A stretch of DNA of 64,000 nucleotides from Rhodoblastus sp963713695 (GCA_963713695.1 CAVQMU010000010.1:682001-746000), one strand, 5' to 3'; positions 27,990 to 37,163 are shown, counted from the stretch's first letter. Made by a program: numbers and translations. The notes: generated by a model from the letters alone, not told the origin.

Positions 27990-28611
27990 GCGGGCTCAAC
28001 CGGTCCCAGACTTTCTCGTGATAATAATAAACGAAGGGGCCGACGACGAAGGCGAAGGCCGTCAGGCCGGCCGCGGCCGGCAGGCTGCGGGTGAAATAGA
28101 AATTTGCCGAGAAATCGGTCGTTGTCGCGACGGCGCGATAGGTAATGGTTTTCGCCAGCGCGCGATTGATCTTGAAGCCGCCCTTCAGGTCGAGCGGCAG
28201 TTTCGCGCCCGGAGCCGGGCTCAGCGGGATTTTCTCGCCTTTCGGCCCTATCCGGCCCCAGATCATTTCATGGGCGAAAAAGAACAAGGGTCCCGCCACC
28301 AGTCCGTAAGCCGAGAGGCTCGCTGCGGCGGCGAGGTCGCCGATCACCAGAATATTGGAGGTGAAGTCGAGCGAGGTCGCGATCGTCCGGAAAGTGATGG
28401 TCTTGAAGATCGCCCGTTTGACGTCGGGTGGCGCGGCGATCAGCGCCTTGACGGGGAACGGGGTTTTCGCCCGTCGCTTTCGGTTGAAAAATCGAGGCAG
28501 CAGGCGCGGCGCCAGCACGGCGGCGCCGCCGATCAGCATGCCGGGAACCAGCGCCGCCTCCAGCAGGGCGGCGCCCGCGAGGACAGAGAGGGCGATGGTT
28601 GTTCGCTTCAT
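27883..28611 (-). CDS. Tandem DUF2061 membrane protein
   Basis: The 242-residue product begins with a signal-like hydrophobic segment and then has two copies of the DUF2061 unit: KTITFRTIATSLDFTSNILV with AHEMIWGRIG, and KTITYRAVATTTDFSANFYF with YHEKVWDRLS. Each unit predicts two membrane helices. Function is unknown. The 3' end overlaps the EcsC coding region by 107 bases in convergent orientation; the C-terminal tail after the second unit is Pro/Arg-rich and could be an unselected extension. Confidence 0.7.
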   Translation of the reverse strand: MKRTTIALSVLAGAALLEAALVPGMLIGGAAVLAPRLLPRFFNRKRRAKTPFPVKALIAAPPDVKRAIFKTITFRTIATSLDFTSNILVIGDLAAAASLSAYGLVAGPLFFFAHEMIWGRIGPKGEKIPLSPAPGAKLPLDLKGGFKINRALAKTITYRAVATTTDFSANFYFTRSLPAAAGLTAFAFVVGPFVYYYHEKVWDRLSPLTPVVPDPVSPSRAPSGAGRNARAQIPRRKSAPAA

Positions 28612-28812
28612 GGCGGGGTCTCGATGCTTGCGGGATGACCCTACAGGCAAGAGCGAGGACGCCGCAAGGCTTCTGCGCCAAAGGCGCCCGCGGCGCGGCG
28701 GACGATCAGCAAGACAATTTTCACTCTGATCGCGTGCATTCAAATGACGGGCGGCTCCGCTTGTGATATCAATAGGAACGAAAGAACGAAAACACGCAAA
28801 AAGGCCAAGGTC

Positions 28813-29190
28813 ATGAAAGACAAGAAATCCGCAAAAAAAATTGCCCACCCCCCGGCCGGACCTGTGATGGTCGACGACGGTCACGATCGCCCGGCGCAAG
28901 ATTCGAAGGTCGCCGCATCGGCGCCGACGCTCGTCGCCGACGCCGATCAGTCCGGCAAAAGAGGCAAGGAGAAAAAGGCGGCAAAATCTGAAAAGCAGAG
29001 CAAGCCGCCAAAGGTCGACAAAGCCGTCAAGGAAGCCAAGGAAGCCAAGGAAGCAAAGAAACCTCTCAATTTCAAAGTCTCATCGGATTTCAGGCGCGAG
29101 TTCAAGACTTACGCGTCGGCGCACGACATGAAGTTGAACAAGCTGCTTGAGCTTGCTTTCGAAAGCTTTCGCAAGCAGCAGGGCGACTGA
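28813..29190 (+). CDS. Ribbon-helix-helix-like protein with Lys-rich arm
   Basis: The 125-residue product has a long disordered N-terminal arm rich in Lys, Ala and Glu (residues 1-80, with repeated KEAK units) and a C-terminal module LNFKVSSDFRREFKTYASAH then LNKLLELAFESFRKQQ, which looks like a ribbon-helix-helix DNA-binding fold. It may be a DNA-binding or nucleoid-associated protein. The family is not recognised with certainty. AAGG lies four bases before the ATG. Confidence 0.55.
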   Translation: MKDKKSAKKIAHPPAGPVMVDDGHDRPAQDSKVAASAPTLVADADQSGKRGKEKKAAKSEKQSKPPKVDKAVKEAKEAKEAKKPLNFKVSSDFRREFKTYASAHDMKLNKLLELAFESFRKQQGD

Positions 29191-29280
29191 ACATCGAATT
29201 GAAAACCAATATGACCTGGAAGTCGGCGACAGGCGATCGGTCGCTCCGCGTGCGGCCGAAATCGCTTCTCAGGGGAAATT

Positions 29281-29478
29281 TCAGTTCTGCGCTGCGCCCG
29301 CTTTCAGCAGGTCCTCAGCAATTTCGCCGACTCTGAGCCAGACCCGATGTCCCTCATGGTCGCCCTGCGCCCGGTAGCTGTTCGCTATTTCCAGCGCTTT
29401 GCGAGGAGCAGAACGGCCATTGCGCCGATTGAGCGCCCTGGCGTGGATCTCGATGGCCTGTTCCAGGGACACTTCCAT
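29281..29478 (-). CDS. Small conserved protein
   Basis: The 65-residue product, LEQAIEIHARALNRRNG then AQGDHEGHRVWLRVGEIAE, resembles a small helical protein widespread in Hyphomicrobiales with no known function. ATG 29478 begins MEVSLEQAIEIHA, the usual start of these proteins; an ATG at 29523 would add 15 residues. It is separated by 50 bases from the AraC regulator on the same strand. Confidence 0.6.
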   Translation of the reverse strand: MEVSLEQAIEIHARALNRRNGRSAPRKALEIANSYRAQGDHEGHRVWLRVGEIAEDLLKAGAAQN

Positions 29479-29573
29479 GACGCGCGTCCTGTCGCTAAAA
29501 TGTCGCGAAACGTCAGCCAACATATTGGAAACGCCAGTTTAACACAAGCGGCGGCTGGAGATTGGGAGGCTTG

Positions 29574-30737
29574 CTAGGGCGCGGGCCTCCCTGTCGCGCA
29601 ACGGTCGAATGACCCGTCCTGCGCTTGTCCGCCATCCCGGCGATAGGCGCCGGGACTTCTTGACGTCCATTTGCGGAAGGCGCGATGAAAGGCGGACGGC
29701 TCGGCGAAGCCAAGCTCCAGCGCGATTTCGCCGATGCTCTGCTGGCCGTGCAGCAACAGGTCGATCGCGAGATTGCGCCTGATTTCGTCCTTTATCGATG
29801 CGTAGGTTTGTCCTTCCTGCCGCAGTCGATGGCGAAAGGTCGAAGGGGGCATGCGGAGGATTGGCGCCAATTGATCTATCCCGGGCCAATCGACAGGTTT
29901 CTGCCGCCGCAGCCAGGCGCGCACGACGGCGGCCAGTCCGGCGTCATAACGATGCCGCACGAGAATATTGGCCGGCGCCCCGCGCAAAAATTGTTTGAGC
30001 GCCCGTTCTGATCGGGCAATGGGCAAATCGAGGAAGGATTCGTCGAATGCGAGGCGACTGGCCTCCTGGCCGAAACGCACAGGCGCGCCGAAAAACAGTC
30101 GATGGTCGGCGCCGAGTTCCGGTTCGGCGCAGCGGAAATCGACGAGGCGCAGCGGAATTCGCCGGCCGATCAGCCAACAGGCAAGGCCATGCAGCATGAT
30201 CCAGAGCGTGCGATAGGCGAAGGCGGACCGCGGCGCGCCGGAATCGCGCAAGACGATTTGCGCGACGCCGTCGGAAACGATCAATTCGCCTTTGGGATCC
30301 ATGATCGTCACGGCGAGAAAGCGCAAGGCGCGCGGCAAGGCCCGCCGCAGCGTTTCGCAATGCAGCGCGCAATGGCTCATGAGGGTGAAGCTTCCGGGAA
30401 CCATCGCGCGGCCGCCAAGGCCAAAAAACTCATCGCCCATTCGATCGGTTATCGCCAGCCAAAGCGCGCCATAACGTTCTGCCGATATGGATTCGGAGAC
30501 GGACGCCGGCAGGCCGACGGACGCCAGCAGGTCTTCCCGTGCAATGCGGCAGGGCAGGCAATCCAGCGCTTCCTCGATGAAAAGCGGCGAGATCATCCGA
30601 CGCTCGGCGGCAAGATGCTCGGAATGGACGCCGTCAATGTTCCCGAACTCGTCCTTGGCAGCCGGCGGGTTGCCGACGCGGTTGTCTTTGACGCAACGGA
30701 CGGCGCCGGGTTTGCCGGCCATATTGCTGTTTTCCAT
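29574..30737 (-). CDS. AraC-family regulator, likely of the divergent acyl-CoA operon
   Basis: The product of up to 387 residues has an N-terminal Arabinose_bd-type ligand domain (RYGALWLAITDRMGDEFFGL, PGSFTLMSHCALHCETLRRA) and a C-terminal AraC HTH (PPSTFRHRLRQEGQTYASIK, IGEIALELGFAEPSAFHRAF). This arrangement is typical of OruR/ArgR-like regulators of catabolic genes. It is divergent from the acyl-CoA operon with 134 bases between, so control of that operon is inferred. The true start may be further in, near MISPLFIEEALD. Confidence 0.88.
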   Translation of the reverse strand: MENSNMAGKPGAVRCVKDNRVGNPPAAKDEFGNIDGVHSEHLAAERRMISPLFIEEALDCLPCRIAREDLLASVGLPASVSESISAERYGALWLAITDRMGDEFFGLGGRAMVPGSFTLMSHCALHCETLRRALPRALRFLAVTIMDPKGELIVSDGVAQIVLRDSGAPRSAFAYRTLWIMLHGLACWLIGRRIPLRLVDFRCAEPELGADHRLFFGAPVRFGQEASRLAFDESFLDLPIARSERALKQFLRGAPANILVRHRYDAGLAAVVRAWLRRQKPVDWPGIDQLAPILRMPPSTFRHRLRQEGQTYASIKDEIRRNLAIDLLLHGQQSIGEIALELGFAEPSAFHRAFRKWTSRSPGAYRRDGGQAQDGSFDRCATGRPAP

Positions 30738-30871
30738 GTAGCACCTGCGGATAGTGCAAAAGCGCTAAACAATTTCGGCGGCTTGGTCATCGACCGGCCG
30801 CCTGTTCCAGTGTCACATAGGGATCAAGGAGGAACAACCTCCGCCCAGGGAATTTACGGGAGGAAAAACAG

Positions 30872-32560
30872 ATGCCCCTCGATCCATCGAACGCGGAGTC
30901 CGAATTGCGCGCCTATGACGCGCACAAGGCCAATTTCCGGGTCGAAGACATCGCGGCTCGTCTGAGCGGAAACCTTGACTCGGGGATCAACGCTTGCGTC
31001 GAATGCTGCGACCGGCATGTCGGGCCGGGCCGCGTCGCCCTGGACTGGGAAAGCGCCGACGGACGCAAGGCGACTTACACATTCGAGCAGATGCGCGATC
31101 TCTCCGCGCGCTTCGCCAATTACCTGCAATCGCGCGGCGTCAGACCGGGCGACGTCGTCGCGGGCCTGCTGCCGCGCACGCCGGATCTGCTGGTGACCAT
31201 TCTGGGCGCCTGGCGCGCAGGCGCCGTCTATCAGCCGCTTTTCACCGCCTTCGGTTCGAAAGCCGTCGAACATCGGTTGCAATCGAGCGGCGCGAAGCTC
31301 GTCGTGACCGACCCGGCCAACCGCTCGAAACTCGACGGCGTCGCAACGCCCCTGACCATCGCTGTCGTCACGCGCGCCGAGGCCGGCGAGGCGGTCAAGC
31401 CGGGCGACGACGACTTCCGCGCCCTGGTCGACAAGATGAGCCCGGTTTTCGAACCCGTCATGCGCCGGGGCGACGATGGGCTCATGATGATGTTCACCTC
31501 GGGCACGACCGGCCTGCCCAAGGGCGTTCCCGTGCCGATCAAGGCCTTGATGAATTTCGGCGTCTATATGGTCGATGCGGTCGATCTGCGCCCGGACGAC
31601 AAATTCTGGAACATCGCCGATCCCGGCTGGGCCTATGGCCTTTATTACGCCATCACCGGGCCCTTGCTGCTCGGCCGCGCGACGACGCTTTACGATGGTC
31701 CCTTCACGGTCGAAAGCGCCTATCGGATCATCGAGACCCATGGCATCACAAATCTGGCGGGCGCCCCGACCGCCTACCGCCTGCTCATCGCCGCCGGCCC
31801 CGAGGCGGGCGCGCGCGTCAAGGGGAAGCTGCGCGCCGTCTCGAGCGCCGGGGAGCCGCTCAATCCGGAGGTGATCCGCTGGTTCGCGGCCGAGCTCGGC
31901 GCGACAATTCACGATCATTACGGCCAGACCGAACTCGGAATGTTCGTCAACAATCACCACGGCCTCGCGCACAAGGTCCATATGGGCTCGGCCGGCCTGG
32001 CCATGGCCGGGTTCAAGGTTGTCGTCGTCGATCCCGAGGGCCGGGAGGTTGCCGCTGGCGTCACCGGCGAATTGGCCGTCGACATTGCCGGCTCGCCCCT
32101 GTTCTGGTTTCCGGGCTATCTGAACCAGCCGACGCCCTCGATCGCCAACGGCCTTTATCGCACCGGCGACATGGTCGAACGGGATGTCGACGGCCATATC
32201 AGTTTCGTCGGCCGCAATGACGATGTGATCACTTCGGCCGGCTACCGGATCGGGCCTTTTGACGTCGAAAGCGCTTTGCTCGAACATCCCGCCGTCGTCG
32301 AGGCGGCGGTTGTCGGCAAGCCGGACCCCGAGCGCACGGAGATCGTCAAAGCCTTCGTCGTGCTGCAGGCAGGCTATGAAGGCGCCGAGGCGCTCGCCGG
32401 GGAATTGCGGCAATATGTCCGCAAGCGGCTTTCGGCGCATGCCTATCCGCGCGAAATCGAATTCGTGACCAGCCTGCCCAAAACGCCGAGTGGCAAGCTG
32501 CAAAGGTTCATGCTGCGCAATAACGAAAAAGCGCTGGCCGCCGCAAAGGGCGAAGACTGA
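30872..32560 (+). CDS. AMP-forming acyl-CoA synthetase (AcsA/medium-chain type)
   Basis: The 562-residue product is an adenylate-forming ligase: P-loop MFTSGTTGLPKGVPVP, motif DHYGQTELGMF, RTGDMVERDVDGHISFVGR and the catalytic Lys in TPSGKLQRFMLR. It activates a carboxylic acid to its CoA thioester. The sequence resembles the acetyl/propionyl/medium-chain Acs group rather than FadD. First gene of a five-gene operon; GGAGGAAAA lies just upstream. The operon implies a branched or short-to-medium acid substrate. Confidence 0.88.
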   Translation: MPLDPSNAESELRAYDAHKANFRVEDIAARLSGNLDSGINACVECCDRHVGPGRVALDWESADGRKATYTFEQMRDLSARFANYLQSRGVRPGDVVAGLLPRTPDLLVTILGAWRAGAVYQPLFTAFGSKAVEHRLQSSGAKLVVTDPANRSKLDGVATPLTIAVVTRAEAGEAVKPGDDDFRALVDKMSPVFEPVMRRGDDGLMMMFTSGTTGLPKGVPVPIKALMNFGVYMVDAVDLRPDDKFWNIADPGWAYGLYYAITGPLLLGRATTLYDGPFTVESAYRIIETHGITNLAGAPTAYRLLIAAGPEAGARVKGKLRAVSSAGEPLNPEVIRWFAAELGATIHDHYGQTELGMFVNNHHGLAHKVHMGSAGLAMAGFKVVVVDPEGREVAAGVTGELAVDIAGSPLFWFPGYLNQPTPSIANGLYRTGDMVERDVDGHISFVGRNDDVITSAGYRIGPFDVESALLEHPAVVEAAVVGKPDPERTEIVKAFVVLQAGYEGAEALAGELRQYVRKRLSAHAYPREIEFVTSLPKTPSGKLQRFMLRNNEKALAAAKGED

Positions 32561-32611
32561 TTTTTCGCCGGCCGTTCGCGGCCTCCCGTGATCGAGATCG
32601 AGAAAACGTCC

Positions 32612-33379
32612 ATGCAGATTCAAGACAAGGTTTTCATTGTCACCGGTGGCGGCTCCGGCCTTGGCGCGGCCGTCGCCAGTCAATTGATCGCCGCCGGCGG
32701 CAAAGTGGTCATCGCCGATGTCAATGCGGAGGCCGGCGCGAAAAAATCCGCTGAACTTGGCGATCACGCGCGCTTCATCGCCGCGGACGTCACCGTCGAA
32801 GCGGATGGCGAGGCGGCGATCGCCTGTGCGCTCGACAATTTCGGGTCCTTGCACGGCCTGATCAATTGCGCCGGGGTCGCTCCGGGCGAAAAAATCCTCG
32901 GTCGCGATGGACCGCACCGTCTCGCCTCCTTCGCGAAGGCGGTCAGCATCAATCTGGTCGGCAGTTTCAACATGCTGCGACTGGCGGCGGAAGCCATTGC
33001 GAAACAGGAGCCGGGCCCCGACGGCGAGCGCGGCGTCATCGTCAATACGGCCTCGGTGGCGGCCTATGACGGGCAGATCGGCCAGGCCGCCTATTCTGCA
33101 TCGAAAGGGGGGATCGTCGGGCTGACGCTGCCGGCCGCGCGCGAACTTGCGCGCTTTGGCATCCGCGTCGTCACCATCGCCCCCGGCATTTTCGAAACGC
33201 CGATGATGGCGGGCATGCCGCAGGAGGTGCAGGATTCTCTGGGCAAGAGCGTGCCTTTCCCCTCGCGCCTTGGGCGTCCCCAGGAATATGCCGCGCTGGT
33301 CCAGCACATCTGCGAAAATGTCATGCTGAATGGCGAAGTCATCCGCCTCGACGGCGCCTTGCGCATGGGCGCGCGTTGA
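32612..33379 (+). CDS. SDR 3-hydroxyacyl-CoA dehydrogenase (type II)
   Basis: The 255-residue product has the SDR cofactor motif VTGGGSGLGAAVA, NCAGVAPGEK, the catalytic Ser and YSASK, and GIFETPMMAGMP, matching type II 3-hydroxyacyl-CoA dehydrogenases (HSD10-like). It would oxidise the 3-hydroxyacyl-CoA to the 3-keto form using NAD. ATG 32612 starts MQIQDKVFIVTGG, the usual start; a GTG at 32588 is in frame. Its stop overlaps the open frame of the thiolase leader. Confidence 0.88.
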   Translation: MQIQDKVFIVTGGGSGLGAAVASQLIAAGGKVVIADVNAEAGAKKSAELGDHARFIAADVTVEADGEAAIACALDNFGSLHGLINCAGVAPGEKILGRDGPHRLASFAKAVSINLVGSFNMLRLAAEAIAKQEPGPDGERGVIVNTASVAAYDGQIGQAAYSASKGGIVGLTLPAARELARFGIRVVTIAPGIFETPMMAGMPQEVQDSLGKSVPFPSRLGRPQEYAALVQHICENVMLNGEVIRLDGALRMGAR

Positions 33380-33402
33380 TTTCGAAAGTTAAGGAGCACA
33401 CC

Positions 33403-34593
33403 ATGACTGCCCAGGATCCGATCGTCATTGTCGGCTCGGCCCGGACCCCGATGGGAGGTTTTCAGGGCGACTTGAAGGACGCGCCCGCCGCCGCGCTTGG
33501 CGCGGCCGCGATCAAGGCGGCGCTGCACCGCGCGGGCGTCGCCTCCGATCAGGTCGACGAAGTGGTGTTCGGCTGCGTTCTTCCCGCGGGACAGGGCCAG
33601 GCGCCCGCGCGCCAGGCCGCGCTCGGCGCGGGGCTGCCCTATGCCGCGGGCGCGACGACGGTCAACAAGATGTGCGGCTCCGGCATGAAGGCCGCCATGT
33701 TCGCCCATGACCTGATCGCGGCGGGCAGCGCGAAGATCGCCGTCGCCGGCGGCATGGAGAGCATGACCAACGCGCCCTACCTGCTCGATCGCGCGCGCGG
33801 CGGCTATCGGCTCGGCCATGGCAAGGTGATCGACCACATGTTCATGGACGGTCTCGAGGACGCCTATGACAAGGGGCGGCTGATGGGAACCTTCGCCGAG
33901 AATTGCGCCCAGGCCTATCAGTTCACGCGAGACGCCCAGGACGATTACGCCCTGGCGTCGCTGACCCGCGCGCAAAAGGCCATCGCCGACGGCAGTTTCG
34001 CGGGGGAGATCACGCCGGTGATTTTCCGCACGGGAAAAGGGGAAATCGCGGTCGAACAGGATGAGCAACCGGGCAAGGCGAGGCCGGAAAAAATCCGTTT
34101 GCTGAAGCCGGCCTTTCGCGACGGCGGCACGGTCACCGCCGCCAATTCCAGCTCGATCTCCGATGGCGCGGCGGCGCTCGTGCTGATGCGCGCTTCCGAG
34201 GCGGAGCGGCGCGGGTTGCGGCCGTTGGCGAAAATCGCGGGTCACGCCACCCATGCGCAGGAGCCGCATCTGTTCGCGACGGCGCCGATTTTTGCACTGC
34301 GCGCGCTTTCCGAGCGCACCGGATGGGCGCTTGGTGACGTCGATCTTTTCGAAATCAACGAGGCTTTCGCCGTCGTCGCCATGGCGGCGATGCGCGATCT
34401 CGACCTGCCGCATGACAAGGTCAACATCAACGGCGGCGCCTGTGCGCTCGGTCATCCGATCGGCGCCTCGGGCGCGCGCATTCTCGTCACCTTGCTGGCC
34501 GCCCTGCGCCAACATGGTTTTAAACGCGGCATGGCCTCTCTGTGCATCGGCGGCGGCGAAGCCACCGCCATGGCCGTCGAACTCGTTTCCTAA
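33403..34593 (+). CDS. Acyl-CoA thiolase (acetyl-CoA C-acyltransferase)
   Basis: The 396-residue product has the nucleophilic Cys in VNKMCGSGMKA (about residue 91), VAGGMESMTNAPY, NEAFAVVAMAA and the C-terminal GGACALGHPIGASGAR with the general base Cys or His. It cleaves 3-ketoacyl-CoA or condenses two acetyl-CoA. AAGGAG precedes ATG 33403. The neighbours (dehydrogenases on both sides) favour the degradative role. Confidence 0.92.
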   Translation: MTAQDPIVIVGSARTPMGGFQGDLKDAPAAALGAAAIKAALHRAGVASDQVDEVVFGCVLPAGQGQAPARQAALGAGLPYAAGATTVNKMCGSGMKAAMFAHDLIAAGSAKIAVAGGMESMTNAPYLLDRARGGYRLGHGKVIDHMFMDGLEDAYDKGRLMGTFAENCAQAYQFTRDAQDDYALASLTRAQKAIADGSFAGEITPVIFRTGKGEIAVEQDEQPGKARPEKIRLLKPAFRDGGTVTAANSSSISDGAAALVLMRASEAERRGLRPLAKIAGHATHAQEPHLFATAPIFALRALSERTGWALGDVDLFEINEAFAVVAMAAMRDLDLPHDKVNINGGACALGHPIGASGARILVTLLAALRQHGFKRGMASLCIGGGEATAMAVELVS

Positions 34594-34606
34594 GGAAAAA
34601 GTCTCC

Positions 34607-35734
34607 ATGCTGCTGACGGAAACCCAGAGCGAAATCCAAAATATGGCGCGCGATTATGCGCGCGAAAAGCTGGCGCCGACGGCGGCCGAGCGCGACGCGA
34701 AACACGCTTTTCCCGCCGCTGAACTGAAGGAAATGGGCGAACTGGGCTTTCTCGGCATGACGACGCCCGAGGCCTACGGAGGCTCGGATGTCGGCGTCGT
34801 CGCCTATGCCTGCGTTCTCGAGGAGATCGCCGCCGGCGACGGCGCCTGCTCCACCATTTTGAGCGTGCATAATTCCGTCGGCTGCGGCCCGATCATCAAA
34901 TTTGGCACGGAAAAGCAAAAGCAGTGTTTCCTGCCAAAACTCGCCAGCGGCGAATGGATCGGCGGCTTCGCCCTGACCGAGCCGCAGGCGGGATCGGACG
35001 CCGGCAGCCTCCTCACCCGCGCCAGACGCGACGGCGACGCCTACGTGCTCTCGGGAACCAAGCAGTTCATCACCTCCGGCAAGAACGGCAAGGTCATCAT
35101 CACCTTTGCGGTCACCGATCCCGCCGCCGGCAAGAAGGGCATTTCCGCCTTTATCGTGCCGACCGACACGCCCGGCTACAAGGTGGTCCGCGTCGAAGAA
35201 AAACTGGGCCAGCACGCGTCCGACACCTGCCAGATCGCCTTCGACGACATGCGGCTGCCCGCGGAAATGCGGCTGGGAGAAGAGGGCGAGGGCTATCGCA
35301 TCGCTCTCGCAAATCTCGAAGGCGGGCGGGTCGGCATCGCCGCGCAATCGGTCGGCATGGCGCGCGCCGCTTTCGAGGCCGCCCGCGATTATGCGAAGGA
35401 GCGGATCGCCTTCGGAAAACCCATCGCCGACCATCAGGCGGTGGCCTTCCGCCTCGCCAGCATGGCGACGGAGATCGAGGCGGCGCGGCAATTGGTCCAT
35501 CATGCCGCGCAATTGCGGGAGGCCGGCTTGCCCTGCCTGACGGAGGCGTCGATGGCCAAGCTTTTCGCCTCGGAAATGGCCGAACGCGTCTGCTCCCAGG
35601 CGATCCAGGTTTTCGGCGGCGCCGGCTACCTGAGGGATTGCCCCGTCGAGCGCATCTATCGCGACGTCCGCGTTTGCCAGATTTACGAGGGCACGAGCGA
35701 CATCCAGCGCCTGGTCATCGCGCGCAATCTTTGA
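34607..35734 (+). CDS. Acyl-CoA dehydrogenase
   Basis: The 375-residue product has the FAD enzyme signatures FALTEPQAGSDA, FITSGKNG, the arginine helix ERIAFGKPIADHQAVAF, QVFGGAGYLRDCPVERIYRD and the catalytic Glu in YEGTSDIQRL near residue 361. It introduces the 2,3 double bond in acyl-CoA; the closest groups act on short or branched acyl-CoA. It starts 13 bases after the thiolase stop with TAAGGAAAA as binding site. Confidence 0.92.
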   Translation: MLLTETQSEIQNMARDYAREKLAPTAAERDAKHAFPAAELKEMGELGFLGMTTPEAYGGSDVGVVAYACVLEEIAAGDGACSTILSVHNSVGCGPIIKFGTEKQKQCFLPKLASGEWIGGFALTEPQAGSDAGSLLTRARRDGDAYVLSGTKQFITSGKNGKVIITFAVTDPAAGKKGISAFIVPTDTPGYKVVRVEEKLGQHASDTCQIAFDDMRLPAEMRLGEEGEGYRIALANLEGGRVGIAAQSVGMARAAFEAARDYAKERIAFGKPIADHQAVAFRLASMATEIEAARQLVHHAAQLREAGLPCLTEASMAKLFASEMAERVCSQAIQVFGGAGYLRDCPVERIYRDVRVCQIYEGTSDIQRLVIARNL

Positions 35735-35738
35735 CCGC

Positions 35739-35799
35739 AAAGCGTTTTCAAGCGAAGTGGATGCCGGTTCGCATGAAGAAAACGCGTCAAACGATAAAA
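35739..35799 (+). repeat. Dispersed intergenic repeat, copy B
   Basis: The element reads AAAGCGTTTTCAAGCGAAGT then GGATGCCGGTTCGC and GAAAACGCGTCAAA. It lies inside the acyl-CoA operon, directly upstream of the ribosome binding site of the last gene. It matches copy A at 11827-11886 in opposite orientation over about 40 bases. Confidence 0.65.
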
Positions 35800-35809
35800 G
35801 GGAACAGGT

Positions 35810-36958
35810 TTGGGGCCGCTGAAGGGGATCAGGATCGTCGAAATCGCGAGCATCGGACCGGGGCCGATGTGCGCCATGCTGCTTGCCGATCTCGGCGCGG
35901 AGGTCATCTGCGTCGAACGTCCCGGTGGGACCGCGCTCGGCCTGCCGGTCGCGCGCAAGCATGATTTTGTCGCGCGCGGCCGACGCTCCATCGCTCTCGA
36001 TCTCAAAATGCCCGAGGCCATCGAAGTCCTGCTGCGCCTGGTTGAGAGGAGCGACGGCCTCATCGAAGGGTTTCGACCGGGCGTCGCGGAACGTCTCGGC
36101 TTTGGCCCGGTCATCTGCCATGCGCGAAATCCGAAACTGGTTTTCGGACGCATGACCGGATTCGGCCAGAGCGGCCCCCTGGCCGACGTCGCCGGTCATG
36201 ACATCAATTACATCGCGCTTGCAGGCGCGCTCGCGGCGATCGGGCGCAAGGGCGAGAAGCCGGTCGTTCCGCTCAACCTTGTCGGCGATTACGCCGGCGG
36301 CGCGCTCTACCTGGCGATCGGCATGCTCGCGGGACTGCTGAACGCCCGCGCCACAGGCCAGGGCGATGTCGTCGACGCCGCCATGGTCGATGGCGTGGCG
36401 TCGTTGATGGCGATGTTCTGCTCGCTGCGCGCTGCCGGCATGTGGAGAGCGGAGCGCGGCGACAATATTCTCGACAGCGGCGCCCCCTGGTATGATTGCT
36501 ACGAAACCTCCGATGGGCTTCATGTCGTGGTCGGCGCGATCGAAGAGAAATTCTTTCGGGCGTTGGCGGGAAAGATCGGGCTCGATGCGGAAGATGTTCG
36601 CCGGCAGTATGATCGAAGCCACTGGCCGGCGCTTCGCGAAAAGCTGACGAAGATTTTCCTGGGCCGCAGCCGCGCGGACTGGACGAAGATTTTTGAAGGA
36701 ACCGATGCCTGCGTCACGCCGGTTCTCGATCTTGCGGAAGCCGCCGTCCATCCGCATCTCGCGGCGCGGAAAAGTTTCGTCGCGGCGGGCAATTTCATTC
36801 AGCCGGCGCCCGCGCCGCGCTTCGCCAACGCCAAGCTCGAATTGCCGAAATCGCCGCCGGAAATCGGCGCGGACACGGATGCGATCCTGGGGGAATGCGG
36901 ATATGGCCGGGAGGAGGCTGCGGGGCTAAAAGCGGCAGGCGCGGCGTCGTCGCCCTGA
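35810..36958 (+). CDS. CaiB/BaiF family, alpha-methylacyl-CoA racemase type
   Basis: The 382-residue product is a class III CoA-transferase fold protein. It has the racemase-type residues His in VAGHDINYIALAGAL (about 129) and Asp in LVGDYAGGALYLA (about 160), and LDLKMPEAIEVLLRLV. Racemases of this group convert the 2R to the 2S methylacyl-CoA so that acyl-CoA dehydrogenase can act on it, which fits the operon. TTG 35810 is chosen from AGGGAA six bases before it. A plain CoA-transferase role is not ruled out. Confidence 0.82.
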   Translation: MGPLKGIRIVEIASIGPGPMCAMLLADLGAEVICVERPGGTALGLPVARKHDFVARGRRSIALDLKMPEAIEVLLRLVERSDGLIEGFRPGVAERLGFGPVICHARNPKLVFGRMTGFGQSGPLADVAGHDINYIALAGALAAIGRKGEKPVVPLNLVGDYAGGALYLAIGMLAGLLNARATGQGDVVDAAMVDGVASLMAMFCSLRAAGMWRAERGDNILDSGAPWYDCYETSDGLHVVVGAIEEKFFRALAGKIGLDAEDVRRQYDRSHWPALREKLTKIFLGRSRADWTKIFEGTDACVTPVLDLAEAAVHPHLAARKSFVAAGNFIQPAPAPRFANAKLELPKSPPEIGADTDAILGECGYGREEAAGLKAAGAASSP

Positions 36959-37005
36959 TCGGCGCTGACAATGAGCGCTGGCCGCTTTGCCAGAGCCTTG
37001 GATTG

Positions 37006-37053
37006 AACGCGGCCCTTCGGGTTTTACGCGAAGCGGCGGATTGGAATGTTTTT
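37006..37053 (+). repeat. Dispersed intergenic repeat, partial copy C
   Basis: The stretch GAACGCGGCCCTTCGGGTTT then TACGCGAAGCGG matches the plus-strand left part of copy A (11827-11860). It stands at the left edge of the AT-richer island. Confidence 0.45.
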
Positions 37054-37163
37054 TAGGAGCTTGGCAGACGACCATAAACGCCTCAACGATGGCCGCGTTT
37101 GGCGGATTGTGTCGAAAAACTCGAAAAATTGCGTCTCAAAAATCCTGCGACCGAAAATCGTGA

